Of a DNA stretch of 64,000 nt, positions 26,851 to 40,071 are shown one piece after another; position 1 is the first letter of the stretch, and every line of letters begins with the position of its first letter. Below the pieces are notes generated by a model. The model ran no database searches, was not told where the DNA came from, and was given only the letters and a program-made list of their open reading frames with translations. The translations under genes and the position numbers were made by a program. Source of the stretch: Anaerolineae bacterium (GTDB lineage Bacteria > Chloroflexota > Anaerolineae > UBA4142 > SHND01); the NCBI GenBank assembly GCA_020851635.1, contig JADZCJ010000044.1, forward strand, positions 124,001-188,000. The letters are read 5' to 3'.

Positions 26851-28065
26851 TCATGCCGGAACTCTTCCCAGCACCAGGTCCGGGGGCAGCGGCTGGTCTG
26901 ACACCAGCGCCTGAATCGCCCGGTCCATCTGTTTGCCGACGACGCTCCACGAATACTGCCCTGCCAGGCGCGCGCCCTGCTCGCCCATTTGAAACGACGC
27001 ATCCGGATTCGCCAATGCTGTGAGCGCTGCGTGCGCCACCGCGTCAGGGTCACGTTTCACCACATAACCCGCTCGAAATCGTTCGACCTCGGGCGCAAAA
27101 CTATATCCATCCGTTATTACCACAGGCACACGCGCGGCCAGCGCCTCGAACATGGCGAATGAGAAATTTTCCTGATGGGAGGGCAAGACTGCGACGTCTG
27201 CATCGGCAAGCGCAGCCAGCTTGTCGTCGCCCATCAACAGTCCGGGCATCACCACCCGTTCTGTCAGCCCCGCCTCTTGTACCCAGCCGCTCACTTTGGC
27301 TGCAAACTCCGGGGGATCGCCCGCGCCTACAATGGCGAGGCGCGCCTCGGGCAATTGCGCGTGGATGCGTCGCATCGCCCCGACCAACACATCCAGCCCC
27401 TTTTTCGCGTTCAGTCGCCCCAGATACAAGAGCAGCGGTCCCGTGAACCCGTTCAGATATGTCGCGCGAAATTTCCCGCGCGCAGGCAGTTTGGCAAAAG
27501 GTTCGAGATCAATCCCGTGCGGAATGATCACGGATGGGACGCCCGGGGGATGCGCCTCTGCCGCCTCGTCGCGTTCTGCCACCGCATTATAAAAGATCAC
27601 GGACGCTCCACCCAGAATGTGGTCCGCCGCCAGCCGATCGTATACTGCCTTGCGTCCGGTGCTGACCGAGCGCTGAAACGGCGCCAGCACACCATGGGGC
27701 CAAACACCATATTTCTTGGCGTGCAGGCGCGCCGCCGCAAACCCGCTCAAGACCGCAAACGAATAGAGCGAATGAACCATCACAAAATCGGCTTGCGCCA
27801 CATGTCGCCGCACCCTCGGCAATGCCGCGGGCGCCCACGCATACCGCCCGCGCGCGGGATAGGTGATGGCGACCAGGTCTGACCGAAATGCGCGCCCCGG
27901 GTCATCGGTGACAAAATCCTCGGCGCCCGGAATGACCGGACCGAAAATTTCGAGAACGACCCGATGCCCCAGCCCCACCAGCGCGCGGGCAATGGGCGGC
28001 ACGGCGACCAGCCCTACGCCGCCCATTTCTTGACGCGCCCCTTCAGCTGCCAATACAAGATTCAT
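26851..28065 (-). CDS. Glycosyltransferase family 4
   Basis: 404 residues from the ATG at 28065 (MNLVLAAEGARQEMGGVGLV). A GTG five codons earlier is in frame and lies four bases after the upstream stop. Motifs: YGVWPHGVLAPFQRSVSTGR, VIIPHGIDLEPFAKLP (hinge), LLLYLGRLNAKKGLDVLVGA (donor strand), and PSHQENFSFAMFEALAARVP (E-x7-E). It resembles GT4 enzymes of colanic-acid-like and teichuronic-acid-like clusters. A 115-bp gap without a gene separates it from the WcaI-like gene downstream. It probably extends the same lipid-linked oligosaccharide. Confidence 0.91.
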   Translation of the reverse strand: MNLVLAAEGARQEMGGVGLVAVPPIARALVGLGHRVVLEIFGPVIPGAEDFVTDDPGRAFRSDLVAITYPARGRYAWAPAALPRVRRHVAQADFVMVHSLYSFAVLSGFAAARLHAKKYGVWPHGVLAPFQRSVSTGRKAVYDRLAADHILGGASVIFYNAVAERDEAAEAHPPGVPSVIIPHGIDLEPFAKLPARGKFRATYLNGFTGPLLLYLGRLNAKKGLDVLVGAMRRIHAQLPEARLAIVGAGDPPEFAAKVSGWVQEAGLTERVVMPGLLMGDDKLAALADADVAVLPSHQENFSFAMFEALAARVPVVITDGYSFAPEVERFRAGYVVKRDPDAVAHAALTALANPDASFQMGEQGARLAGQYSWSVVGKQMDRAIQALVSDQPLPPDLVLGRVPA

Positions 28066-28084
28066 CTCTTGTTCACTCACACGG

Positions 28085-29314
28085 TCATGCTTGGCTTGCC
28101 AAGCGCACGGTCTCGTTGGGAATACACATTTCTAAACATTTGGCAAAATTTTGTGCCGCCAACTCTACCGTCCACCCTGCGATAATCCGCTGCGAATGCT
28201 TGCCCAACGCGAGACCAAGCGAGGTGTCGCGCAGGATGCGTTCGATCGCGCCTGCCAGCGCTGACACATCACCGGCGGGCACCACCATGCCGTTAACACC
28301 CTCTTGCACCAGGTCATGCGCCGCCCCTACACGGTCCGTCGTCACAACGGGTAATCCACATGCCATCGCCTCGTTGATCACCACCCCATAGGTGTCATAA
28401 AAAGACGGAAGGACAAACAAGTCCGCCGCCGCATAATAACGCGGAAGGTCCGTCTTTTGCACAAAATCGTGGATCACAATCCGGTCGCGTAATCCATACG
28501 CGTCGCGCTGGGACAAGATCGTTTCTTTGAGGGGACCATTCCCAACCAGGAGCAGCGCCGCGCTCGGGTTGGCGGAGGCAACCGACCTAAACGCCTCCAA
28601 CAGGGGAAACATCCCTTTGCGCTCGGTAAACTGCCCGACATACAGAGCGATGCGGCCGCCATCCAGACCCAGCTCGCGCTTGAGAACGTCACGTTCGCGG
28701 TGCGCGGCCCAGGCCCGCGTCGAGAAAAATTCGTTATCAATTGCCTGCGGGAGCAGTATCACACGCTCGCGCGCTGCCCCATTCCAAACCATGTACTCGG
28801 CACATAGGGTGCTGGAAGCCAAATATCCGTCAAAGATGCGAAAATAGCGCCGCACCCCGGGCATCATCATCTTTTTCAATCTTCCCGGCGGATGTGGGAT
28901 GCTCGTGTCCCACAATACGACCGGCAGCCGCTGTGCGTATCGTATCAGCGCCGTCATGATCGAGTTGGGCATCGTCCAGCCAAATGCCACCACCAAATCA
29001 TATCGTACCTGCGCCAAATGCTTCCATAGGCGCGGCGAAAAAAAGAGCCCGGTCTGGTCTGCCAATTTTGTTCGCAGAGGCACGACCCCGCCCGACATAA
29101 TCTCCCATTCAAATTCCGACCCCGTCAGCGTGACCTTCCATTCGCGAAACCGCTCACTTTCTTCACCGAGCAGCGCCCGTATCCGCACGTTCGGCAGCCG
29201 CGCAAGCCGATTCAGCAGCGGAATCCGATACGGCGCGAGCGCATTTGCAACAATCGCGACTCGATATTCTCTTGACGGCAAAGAACCAACAGGAGAGAGA
29301 TTCGGTATTGTCAT
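28085..29314 (-). CDS. Glycosyltransferase family 4
   Basis: 409 residues. The ATG at 29314 overlaps the stop of the upstream methyltransferase gene (ATGA). An extension of 16 codons is antisense-like. Motifs: YRVAIVANALAPYRIPLLNR, VVLWDTSIPHPPGRLKK, ILLPQAIDNEFFSTRAW (hinge), IALYVGQFTERKGMFPLLEA, and PSFYDTYGVVINEAMACGLP (donor site). The N-terminal wording LAPYRIPLLNRLA is typical of GT4 enzymes that act on lipid-linked acceptors. Probably another sugar addition in the same pathway. Confidence 0.91.
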   Translation of the reverse strand: MTIPNLSPVGSLPSREYRVAIVANALAPYRIPLLNRLARLPNVRIRALLGEESERFREWKVTLTGSEFEWEIMSGGVVPLRTKLADQTGLFFSPRLWKHLAQVRYDLVVAFGWTMPNSIMTALIRYAQRLPVVLWDTSIPHPPGRLKKMMMPGVRRYFRIFDGYLASSTLCAEYMVWNGAARERVILLPQAIDNEFFSTRAWAAHRERDVLKRELGLDGGRIALYVGQFTERKGMFPLLEAFRSVASANPSAALLLVGNGPLKETILSQRDAYGLRDRIVIHDFVQKTDLPRYYAAADLFVLPSFYDTYGVVINEAMACGLPVVTTDRVGAAHDLVQEGVNGMVVPAGDVSALAGAIERILRDTSLGLALGKHSQRIIAGWTVELAAQNFAKCLEMCIPNETVRLASQA

Positions 29315-30078
29315 TCCGCGACCACCGGCTTGCACAGAATCACCCACATGTGGGATGACCACCGTCGCGTGCCCGGGATTGCATCCACCATGCGGTCAAT
29401 CCCATCCACCGCTCCCGCAAACAGGGCGCTTTCACGCCAAACATATTTCTTGGCATGTCCAAACAAGCCGAAACGGGGATAAAACGGATACCCGCCGCCG
29501 ACCTGCGCCACCAGTTCGCGCACTTGAACCTGGGTGAGCGGTGACCCGCACACCGATTCGTTGTTCCGAATTCCTCGCAGCCACCGATACAGGGGGTTTG
29601 CGTTCGAGTTTTCGAAAAACACGGCGCGCCCGCCGGGTCTCAGCACGGCGCGCAGAGAGCAGCCAAATTCTCGCGCTGGAAAATGATGCAGGACGCTAAA
29701 ACCCAGCGCCAGGTCTATCGAATTGGGCAATACATGATCTTGCAGCCGCGTGCAATCTCCCACATACGCCTTGACGCGGTCCGCCATTCCGTGAGCGCGC
29801 GCCCGTTCCAACGTCCGCTCCACCCCGACCGGAGATAACTCTACCGCCTGCACGAATGCCCCGCGACTCGCCAGCCAGACCGCTTTTTCACCGTCGCCGG
29901 ACCCACATTCCAGCACCTGTTTGTCTTTGAGCGAGCCAACATGCTCGTTCCACATTTCGATTTCTTGCGGCGCAACAACGTGCGCCGGCAGCGGTTTCCG
30001 CGCGTCCGTATCCGCATACAACGCATCATAATGCGCCTGTTCCAGCTCCAGCTCGGTCGGTTCGGGCGCGATGCTCAT
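29311..30078 (-). CDS. SAM-dependent methyltransferase
   Basis: 255 residues. The ATG at 30078 overlaps the upstream ligase stop (ATGA). Class I Rossmann motifs: KQVLECGSGDGEKAVWLASR (motif I, about residues 52-71), VQAVELSPVGVERTLERAR (motif II) and DLALGFSVLHHFPAREFG (post-II). RPGGRAVFFENSNANPLYRW follows. The C-terminal part, with PFYPRFGLFGHAKKYVWRES, may bind the acceptor. In this setting it likely methylates a sugar or a lipid-linked intermediate, which is an inference. It is coupled to a glycosyltransferase on one side and an O-antigen ligase-like protein on the other. Confidence 0.88.
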   Translation of the reverse strand: MSIAPEPTELELEQAHYDALYADTDARKPLPAHVVAPQEIEMWNEHVGSLKDKQVLECGSGDGEKAVWLASRGAFVQAVELSPVGVERTLERARAHGMADRVKAYVGDCTRLQDHVLPNSIDLALGFSVLHHFPAREFGCSLRAVLRPGGRAVFFENSNANPLYRWLRGIRNNESVCGSPLTQVQVRELVAQVGGGYPFYPRFGLFGHAKKYVWRESALFAGAVDGIDRMVDAIPGTRRWSSHMWVILCKPVVAE

Positions 30079-31400
30079 TTCCCTGCCCCCGCCTTGCCCT
30101 GTGTCACCGCAAGTTCGGGACGCGTCGCGGCAGGACGGTCGCCTATGCCGCTTGGCATCTTTTTGTCGGGGACCCATTGGATTCCGAAACCCAAGCCAAA
30201 GAGCAACGAGACTGTCAGCCAGGTGAACCGCTGCGAGAGCTGCGGCTGGGTCTGGTCAAATACAACCCACGCGAGCGATGCGGCGCTCAGCGTCAAGACA
30301 ACCCAGTTCCTGTGCCCTGCGCCATAGACCAGTCCGCGCCAAGCCGTCAACACGGCAATCGCATATGCCATGATCAACCCCACAAAAGTCAACAGTCCGC
30401 CATTCAACCATCCGCTAATAATTGTATTGTGAATTACTTCGCTCGTTTTCAGTTGACTCTCCTCCGAGCTGCTCACCCCCGTCTGGTCCATCCCCCCACC
30501 AATGAACGGGTCATGATCGAGCAATTCAAACGATTCTGCCAACAGATTCAAACGTATCGGGCCCGTCACCACTGTCGCTCGCAGCAAGTTCCTCTCGATG
30601 ACTTGATTGAGATTGTCCGGCACAAGGTCAAGCGTCACAATGCCGCCAACAAAGGTTAGCAGCGCCAATCCAACAATCGTCATGCTCCAACGCACCCAGG
30701 AGCCGGCGCGAACTAACCAAATCGCAGCCAGCGCGGCGAATGCAATCATCGTGGCTAGCCACGCCGTGACCGAACCGGAGATGAACATGGCTCCGAGCAG
30801 CAACAGAGTCGCGGCTCCCCAAACCGCGCACAGCCACACGCGGCGTCGGTTCTGCCATTCATCCATCAACAATCCGAACGCCACCGGAAAAGCGACGCAG
30901 GTAAAATATCCCAGCGTGCTGGGATGCCCAAAGGTCCCTGTCTCACGGTTCCAAAAAATCATGTCCACGCCCGAAATTTTTGCGCCCACACGTATGCCGG
31001 TCAAAAGGTCAAATATTGCCACGCCTCCGGTGATGCCGCCTGCAAACACAAACACGTAAAGAATATGTTTCAAATAGCCCCGCTGCACCATCACCATGCC
31101 CATCGAGACCCAGGGCGCCAATACAAACCAGACCTTGACCGTTTGCCAGAAACTCCGCAGCGGAGCCAAAGCTCCCACAGAAGCAATGGACCCTCCAATC
31201 AGGATCAGCATGGCGGAAATCCACAACACATGAATCGGAATCACGGCGCGCCGTTCGCGGGGTCGCAAAAGAGCTTCCAGCGTCAGCCATCCGAACGCGG
31301 CAAAGATAAAAACATCGCTCGGCGAAAGCCCGAGCGCGGGCAAGCGCATCGTTGGAACGATGAGCAGTGCGATGCCCAGCAGAAAAAATACGGGAAACAT
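30075..31400 (-). CDS. O-antigen ligase/polymerase-like protein, second copy
   Basis: 441 residues, about 11-12 spans. Recognised by RETGTFGHPSTLGYFTCVAF, SGSVTAWLATMIAFAALAAI, LNLLAESFELLDHDPFIGGG, and EVIHNTIISGWLNGGLLTFV in the position of the HxxN(L/T) loop of Wzy_C proteins. It differs clearly from the copy at 18228, so the two probably act on different glycans or at different steps (polymerase against ligase). The C-terminal tail is soluble, Pro/Ala rich. It lies six bases after the Wzx-like flippase gene. Confidence 0.85.
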   Translation of the reverse strand: MFPVFFLLGIALLIVPTMRLPALGLSPSDVFIFAAFGWLTLEALLRPRERRAVIPIHVLWISAMLILIGGSIASVGALAPLRSFWQTVKVWFVLAPWVSMGMVMVQRGYLKHILYVFVFAGGITGGVAIFDLLTGIRVGAKISGVDMIFWNRETGTFGHPSTLGYFTCVAFPVAFGLLMDEWQNRRRVWLCAVWGAATLLLLGAMFISGSVTAWLATMIAFAALAAIWLVRAGSWVRWSMTIVGLALLTFVGGIVTLDLVPDNLNQVIERNLLRATVVTGPIRLNLLAESFELLDHDPFIGGGMDQTGVSSSEESQLKTSEVIHNTIISGWLNGGLLTFVGLIMAYAIAVLTAWRGLVYGAGHRNWVVLTLSAASLAWVVFDQTQPQLSQRFTWLTVSLLFGLGFGIQWVPDKKMPSGIGDRPAATRPELAVTQGKAGAGK

Positions 31401-31406
31401 AGCGCG

Positions 31407-32951
31407 TTATTGCGCGGCAGGCACGCCGCGCCGCCGCATGTTTTTGCCGACCTCACGCAGCGCGTCGAGATCCTGGGGCGGAAGCGCAAACCGCCAGAGT
31501 AGAAAGATGTATCCTGCCAAAAGGACCGCGCACAGCGGTATCAATGTGGCAAGATTCCACGAATAGAGCTCTCGCAGAATCAGCGCCGCCGCCGCCAGCG
31601 CGCCGAGCAACACTAGCGGCTTGACGAGTGAGCGACCAAACGGCAGGAATCCCAGGAACTTTGCGCTTTCGGTCACTTCGAGCGCCCAAAAAACCAGGAT
31701 GGCAGCCAGATAGGCGATGGCTGCGCCCAGCGCGCCCAGCGTGCTCGCCCACATCGCGGTCAACAGCGCCCCCGTCCCCCAGCCAAGGATATTGTTGAGC
31801 AGCCCCAGTTTCGGATGCCCGCGCACCGCCAGCGTCACCCCGATAGCGCCGGTGGACATGCTGATGAATTGCGCCATCGCCAGCACCGCAAGCACACTGC
31901 CTCCGCTTGCAAATTCCGCGCCCATCACCGTCATCCAGACCGGAGCAAAGACCGCGAGGAGCACAAACAATGGACAGCTGGTCAGCATGATCCATTTGGT
32001 CACCCACTGAAAACTCTGTTTCAAGACCTGATGATTCTGCTCGCTTGCCGCAGACGCCGCAAACATCGAACCAAACGCCTCCAGAAACAAAAGTCCGAGG
32101 AGCGTCAAGCGGCTCGCCGCCGCATACAATCCGACCTGGAATGTGCTGGACAGGTATCCCAGCAGGAACAGGTTGGCATTCATCAACACATACCCCGTCA
32201 CGCGCGCCAACCCTTGCGGGTATGCATAACGATACAATTCCCAAATGCCGCCGCGCCAGTTTGGCGCGGGCGCAGCGCGCGGAAGAATCCGCCGCACCAT
32301 AAACGCCGCCGCCGCCGCCGCAACGGCTATGCCCGCAACAAAACTCGCCGCGACCGCTTCGATCCCCAGCCCGGCAGCTAGCACGATGCCGAGCAAGACC
32401 ACTTGCGCGACCGTGTTGAGAATCCGCTCCGCCCGCACACGCACCGATGAATCACCAACCGCCAGCGCCAGCGAGCTGAGCACTCCCAGCACGACCTGAA
32501 GCGGAACGCCCAGGGCAAAGAGTTGAAGAGCGCGCAAATTCTCCGACGAATCGGAACCCGCAAAAGGGTAATAAGGCACTAGAAACACAAACCCTGTTGC
32601 CGCCAACACCGAAACCGTGAGCGTGGCGGCGAGCACCGCCCGGGTGAGACTCGCCACCCGCGTGTAATCCTGATTTTTGAATGCCGGGCTGAGCAAGTAA
32701 AAGATTCCGGCGTCCAGCCCAAAAACGGACAAGCCGACCAGAGTCTGAAGGGACACAAAACCGAGTGTAAAGATGCCGAGCGCGTCCGCGCCAAGAACGC
32801 GGGCGACCATAACGCCTATCAGGAATCGTCCTGCCGCCTGCAAGATCGTGCTGACATAGAGCGCGCCTGCGCCCGGCAGAATGCGCGCCAGACGCAGACC
32901 ATCCGCCGGGGACGCCGGACTGGCAGTTTGAGATAACGGATTTACAGTCAT
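31407..32951 (-). CDS. Wzx-like polysaccharide flippase
   Basis: 514 residues, about 14 spans, matching the MATE/MVF-superfamily polysaccharide biosynthesis proteins (RfbX/Wzx). Typical features are ALYVSTILQAAGRFLIGVMV at the first span, RVLGADALGIFTLGFVSLQT, YRYAYPQGLARVTGYVLMNA at the second half-repeat, and LLGYLSSTFQVGLYAAASRL. It should move undecaprenyl-linked repeat units outward for the ligase/polymerase encoded next. The soluble C-terminus (LPPQDLDALREVGKNMRRRG) is short. Together with the MurJ-like protein at 2225 the window encodes two flippases. Confidence 0.91.
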   Translation of the reverse strand: MTVNPLSQTASPASPADGLRLARILPGAGALYVSTILQAAGRFLIGVMVARVLGADALGIFTLGFVSLQTLVGLSVFGLDAGIFYLLSPAFKNQDYTRVASLTRAVLAATLTVSVLAATGFVFLVPYYPFAGSDSSENLRALQLFALGVPLQVVLGVLSSLALAVGDSSVRVRAERILNTVAQVVLLGIVLAAGLGIEAVAASFVAGIAVAAAAAAFMVRRILPRAAPAPNWRGGIWELYRYAYPQGLARVTGYVLMNANLFLLGYLSSTFQVGLYAAASRLTLLGLLFLEAFGSMFAASAASEQNHQVLKQSFQWVTKWIMLTSCPLFVLLAVFAPVWMTVMGAEFASGGSVLAVLAMAQFISMSTGAIGVTLAVRGHPKLGLLNNILGWGTGALLTAMWASTLGALGAAIAYLAAILVFWALEVTESAKFLGFLPFGRSLVKPLVLLGALAAAALILRELYSWNLATLIPLCAVLLAGYIFLLWRFALPPQDLDALREVGKNMRRRGVPAAQ

Positions 32952-32957
32952 GCGAGA

Positions 32958-33656
32958 TCACTCGGCAAACAATTCACCGCGACGTTCGGTTGCGTCACAT
33001 TCCAACACCGTCACCCGATAGTTCATTTCTTCAAGCAACATGGCGCAGTCCCGGTGCAGAGTTACACTGTGTGTGGCGACATAAATTTTCGGGTGTGCGC
33101 GCAGCAGCAATTTCCTTGCGCCTGCAAGCGCGGCGAGTTCGGCGCCTTCCACGTCCAGTTTAATGATATGCGGCGTCGGCGCTTGGGAACGCTCGACCAG
33201 GTCATCCAAACTGATCGTTGTCACCGTCAATTCGCCGTCGCTTGACAAACTGCCGGTTGACCGCGTGCCGCCTTTCCGAAAAAGAGTCGTTCCGGAAACG
33301 TCTGCCACAGCCATCTGCAGACAGGTGAGGTTCGAGAGGTGATTCAGCGCGATGTGTTGTTGGAGGTATGCGAAATTTTCGGGCACCGGTTCGAATGCCC
33401 ATACGTGCCCCGTCGGACCCACGCGCGTTGCCGCCAGCAACGCATAGTAACCTACGTGCGCCCCCACATCAAAAACGACCTGTCCCGGCTGCACACGACG
33501 GGCAAAATGTCTCATTTTCTCTTTTTCATACAACCCGAGCCAATAGGCATGGCGGCTGGCGCCCACCACCCACCTCTTCCCGCGCAAGGGTCCGCTCAGA
33601 ATCGAAATAACCGTCGTGGGTGGAATGTGGTTTAGCGGGGCTTTGAGCAGATTCAT
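32958..33656 (-). CDS. FkbM-family methyltransferase 1
   Basis: 232 residues from the ATG at 33656. A TTG four codons earlier is in frame. SAM-binding motif I is QVVFDVGAHVGYYALLAAT, with VWAFEPVPENFAYLQQHIAL as motif II. The FkbM signature IIKLDVEGAELAALAGA lies near residues 163-180. VYVATHSVTLHRDCAMLLEE is the C-terminal part. FkbM proteins O-methylate sugars or polyketide intermediates; here a sugar hydroxyl of the polysaccharide is the likely target. It sits between the Wzx gene and the TPR protein gene, and a second FkbM gene lies on the other side of the TPR gene. Confidence 0.9.
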   Translation of the reverse strand: MNLLKAPLNHIPPTTVISILSGPLRGKRWVVGASRHAYWLGLYEKEKMRHFARRVQPGQVVFDVGAHVGYYALLAATRVGPTGHVWAFEPVPENFAYLQQHIALNHLSNLTCLQMAVADVSGTTLFRKGGTRSTGSLSSDGELTVTTISLDDLVERSQAPTPHIIKLDVEGAELAALAGARKLLLRAHPKIYVATHSVTLHRDCAMLLEEMNYRVTVLECDATERRGELFAE

Positions 33657-33722
33657 TCGAGTTTTCAATGCGTGTCTTTGGTCAACGAGAAATTTTCGAT
33701 GGGTTTGCGCTCAAAGGGAAAC

Positions 33723-34892
33723 CTATTCGGGACACGCCGGTTGGGGCGCAGGTTCGAATTGCGGCGAGCGCATTTGCTCTGTATAGGCGCGATAAACCGA
33801 GCGCACTTTGGCGCAATCCCCCAAACGAACGTAGGTTGCCATCAGCGCGTTCCACATTCCATCATCGTTTGGCGTGCGCTCGAGCGCCCGCGCATACAGC
33901 GCCGCAGACCATTCGAGGTCACCCGCTTCAGCAGCAAGCTGCGCAAATCCAGCCAAATAGCCCGCCTGCCCGCGCGCGTCTTTAATGTTTGTCATCGTCG
34001 CCTCGACAGCGCGCCGCGCCGATTCCAACTTGCCGAGACGCAGCTGCGCCAGCGCCACACCGCCGTGCGCTGCGCCAAACTCGGGTTTCAGTTCTGCCGC
34101 GCGCGAAAAAGCAACCTCTGATTGCTCCCAGTCCTGCAAGCGATACAACAATGCGCCATAGACCTGCCAATAGTGCCACGCCTGCGGGTCCAGACGCACC
34201 GCTTCTGCCAGATGTGCGCGCGCAGCGTTATTGATGTTGAGCTTCCATTCAAGTTCGCCGACCTGCCCAAAGGTTTGCGGCGTCGTCATGCCCTCTTCCA
34301 GCGCCCGGTAATATGTCTCTAGCGCAGACCCGGTATCGCCCAGCGCAACTTGAGCGCCCGCCATCACCAAAAAGGACTCGGCGGTGGGACGCAGGGCGTG
34401 AGCAATTTCGGATTGTCGCAGAGCAATCTCCGGCTCTCCCCCCGCGAGGGACACCTTTGCTTCCGCAAGGAACTTGAACCCGATGGGTCCACTCGCCGCC
34501 TGCCACGCCGCAACTGCATGTGACTGTGAGCGGACACAATACCTGCTCCAGCCGCGCAAAAATACGTCGAGTGGGTCGGGGTCCGACGGACCGGAGGTTT
34601 GGATAATATCCCATTCCCCGCGACGCAAGGCAAGCAAATCCGAAATATAACATGTCTGTGAATCGGAGCATTGGCGAACGGAGAGCGCGGGCAGAGGCGC
34701 GAGCGGTTCACAGACTCGGGTCTCATCAGACCAATTGGCAGTTATGATAAACGGCTTGGCTTGCAGCGCAAAGACGTTTCGTTCCGCGGCCGCGCGCAAG
34801 CCGGGGCTGAAAACCACAAACAACAAACCAAGCGCCACCGCAGAGAAAATGCCCCGCCAATGCTCTCGCACCCATCCCATCATAACACCCAT
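33723..34892 (-). CDS. Membrane-anchored TPR protein
   Basis: 389 residues. One N-terminal span (about residues 14-32) follows a short basic start, and the rest should lie outside the cytoplasm. The segment to about residue 115 contains several Cys (VCEPLAPLP, VRQCSDSQTCYISDLL, WSRYCVRS) that could form disulfides. From about residue 130 on come four to six tetratricopeptide-like repeats, such as ALETYYRALEEGMTTPQTF, RAHLAEAVRLDPQAWHYW, EVAFSRAAELKPEFGAAHGG and AALYARALERTPNDDGMW. It may scaffold export or assembly of the polymer. No enzyme motif was seen. Confidence 0.82.
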   Translation of the reverse strand: MGVMMGWVREHWRGIFSAVALGLLFVVFSPGLRAAAERNVFALQAKPFIITANWSDETRVCEPLAPLPALSVRQCSDSQTCYISDLLALRRGEWDIIQTSGPSDPDPLDVFLRGWSRYCVRSQSHAVAAWQAASGPIGFKFLAEAKVSLAGGEPEIALRQSEIAHALRPTAESFLVMAGAQVALGDTGSALETYYRALEEGMTTPQTFGQVGELEWKLNINNAARAHLAEAVRLDPQAWHYWQVYGALLYRLQDWEQSEVAFSRAAELKPEFGAAHGGVALAQLRLGKLESARRAVEATMTNIKDARGQAGYLAGFAQLAAEAGDLEWSAALYARALERTPNDDGMWNALMATYVRLGDCAKVRSVYRAYTEQMRSPQFEPAPQPACPE

Positions 34893-34906
34893 TCCAGCTT
34901 TGCCTT

Positions 34907-35704
34907 TCAGCGGCGCTTGTAAAAGGTATAGTTGCCGCTGCCCTGAGAACAGACCAAATCATATCCCGCAGACACGAGGCGCTCGACTGATGCTTTGATT
35001 CTTGTCAAATAGTCAGAGTCAAGCGGGGTGAGATACTCGTCATATTCGACGCAAATAACACTCACGTCCAGATTGTCAGCGAGCACCGAGTCAAGGACCC
35101 TATACTCGGCGCCCTCAATATCCAATTTCAAGAGGTCGAGCCGGGTATGCCCGTTCTCTTGCATGATGGATCGCAAGGGCTTGACTCGGACCTCGATATA
35201 TTCTTGCGTGCCCTGCAAATTCACGAGCGAGTGCGACACATGCGCCGGATTGCGCGGAGCATAAAACTTGAGCACATCCGGTTTGTCCCAAATCCCTATT
35301 TCGGAGAAATGATAATTGGGATTATGCCCCGCTTGTTCCTTTACAAAGTGGACAGCCCGCGGGGTGGGATCAAAGCCATACACGTGGCAGCCGAATTGTC
35401 TTATCAGTCCCAGATCAAACGAAATGTCTTCGCCGCAGCCGGCACAATAGCAAATAGATTGGGCGTCGAACAGCGCGCCGGGAATCACCCAGCCGCCGTA
35501 CTTGGTTCCCAGTGAAACCAGGTCGCGGCGCGGTCTGATCCTTGCGCCGGTCAGTCGGTCTATGCCCAAAAAGCAAAGCGCGGAAAAGAGAACCCGGTCT
35601 TTGCTCTTGGACAAGAATTGTATAGGCGTCATTCCGTTTTTCTGCAAGTCATTCCACTCTGTCAGCCGGGACACGACGCTTGTGGCGCTCGTCAGCCGGG
35701 ACAT
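34907..35704 (-). CDS. FkbM-family methyltransferase 2
   Basis: 265 residues from the ATG at 35704. An ATG at 35632 (MTPIQFLSKSKDR) may be the true start, because the stretch before it holds a short direct DNA repeat (GTCCCGGCTGAC twice) and neither start has a clear Shine-Dalgarno. Motif I is SICYCAGCGEDISFDLGLIR, with CHVYGFDPTPRAVHFVKEQ as motif II and LDLLKLDIEGAEYRVLDSV as the FkbM signature. It probably O-methylates a sugar. The core differs from FkbM 1, so target or position is likely different. Confidence 0.87.
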   Translation of the reverse strand: MSRLTSATSVVSRLTEWNDLQKNGMTPIQFLSKSKDRVLFSALCFLGIDRLTGARIRPRRDLVSLGTKYGGWVIPGALFDAQSICYCAGCGEDISFDLGLIRQFGCHVYGFDPTPRAVHFVKEQAGHNPNYHFSEIGIWDKPDVLKFYAPRNPAHVSHSLVNLQGTQEYIEVRVKPLRSIMQENGHTRLDLLKLDIEGAEYRVLDSVLADNLDVSVICVEYDEYLTPLDSDYLTRIKASVERLVSAGYDLVCSQGSGNYTFYKRR

Positions 35705-35732
35705 CAAGCCAGCTGCCTATAGTCGAGCACAC

Positions 35733-37703
<1,971 letters not shown>

Positions 37704-37737
37704 CCGTCATGCTCCCATCCACGGGACTCTGACACCC

Positions 37738-37763
37738 AAAAATGCCGCGCAGTTGCGCGGCAT
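37738..37763 (-). terminator. Intrinsic terminator between the fucose-synthase-like gene and nadE
   Basis: Read on the minus strand, ATGCCGCGC-AACT-GCGCGGCAT forms a perfect 9-bp stem and is followed by a run of five T. It lies about 157 bases after the stop of the GDP-fucose-synthase-like gene and 35 bases before the nadE ATG. A weak -10-like TATTAT at 37870-37875 lies upstream, so the hairpin could instead sit in a nadE leader. Confidence 0.8.
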
Positions 37764-37919
37764 CTATTGCTTGATTCGTCCGATATCGCTCCATTGTCTC
37801 GCTCGCGCCTTGGTGCGCCGACCATGGACCGCACCTGTTCCGTTTCACCATGAATGCTCTGCATCCGTGATAATATTTTGTCGGAATTTCGCTTTGCAGA
37901 TCCAAAATAACGAGCAAAC

Positions 37920-40008
<2,089 letters not shown>

Positions 40009-40071
40009 TTGCGAGAGGAAAACTTGTGCGCTTGCACGCGTTTCTGGAACGACGCCGACATCACGGACATT

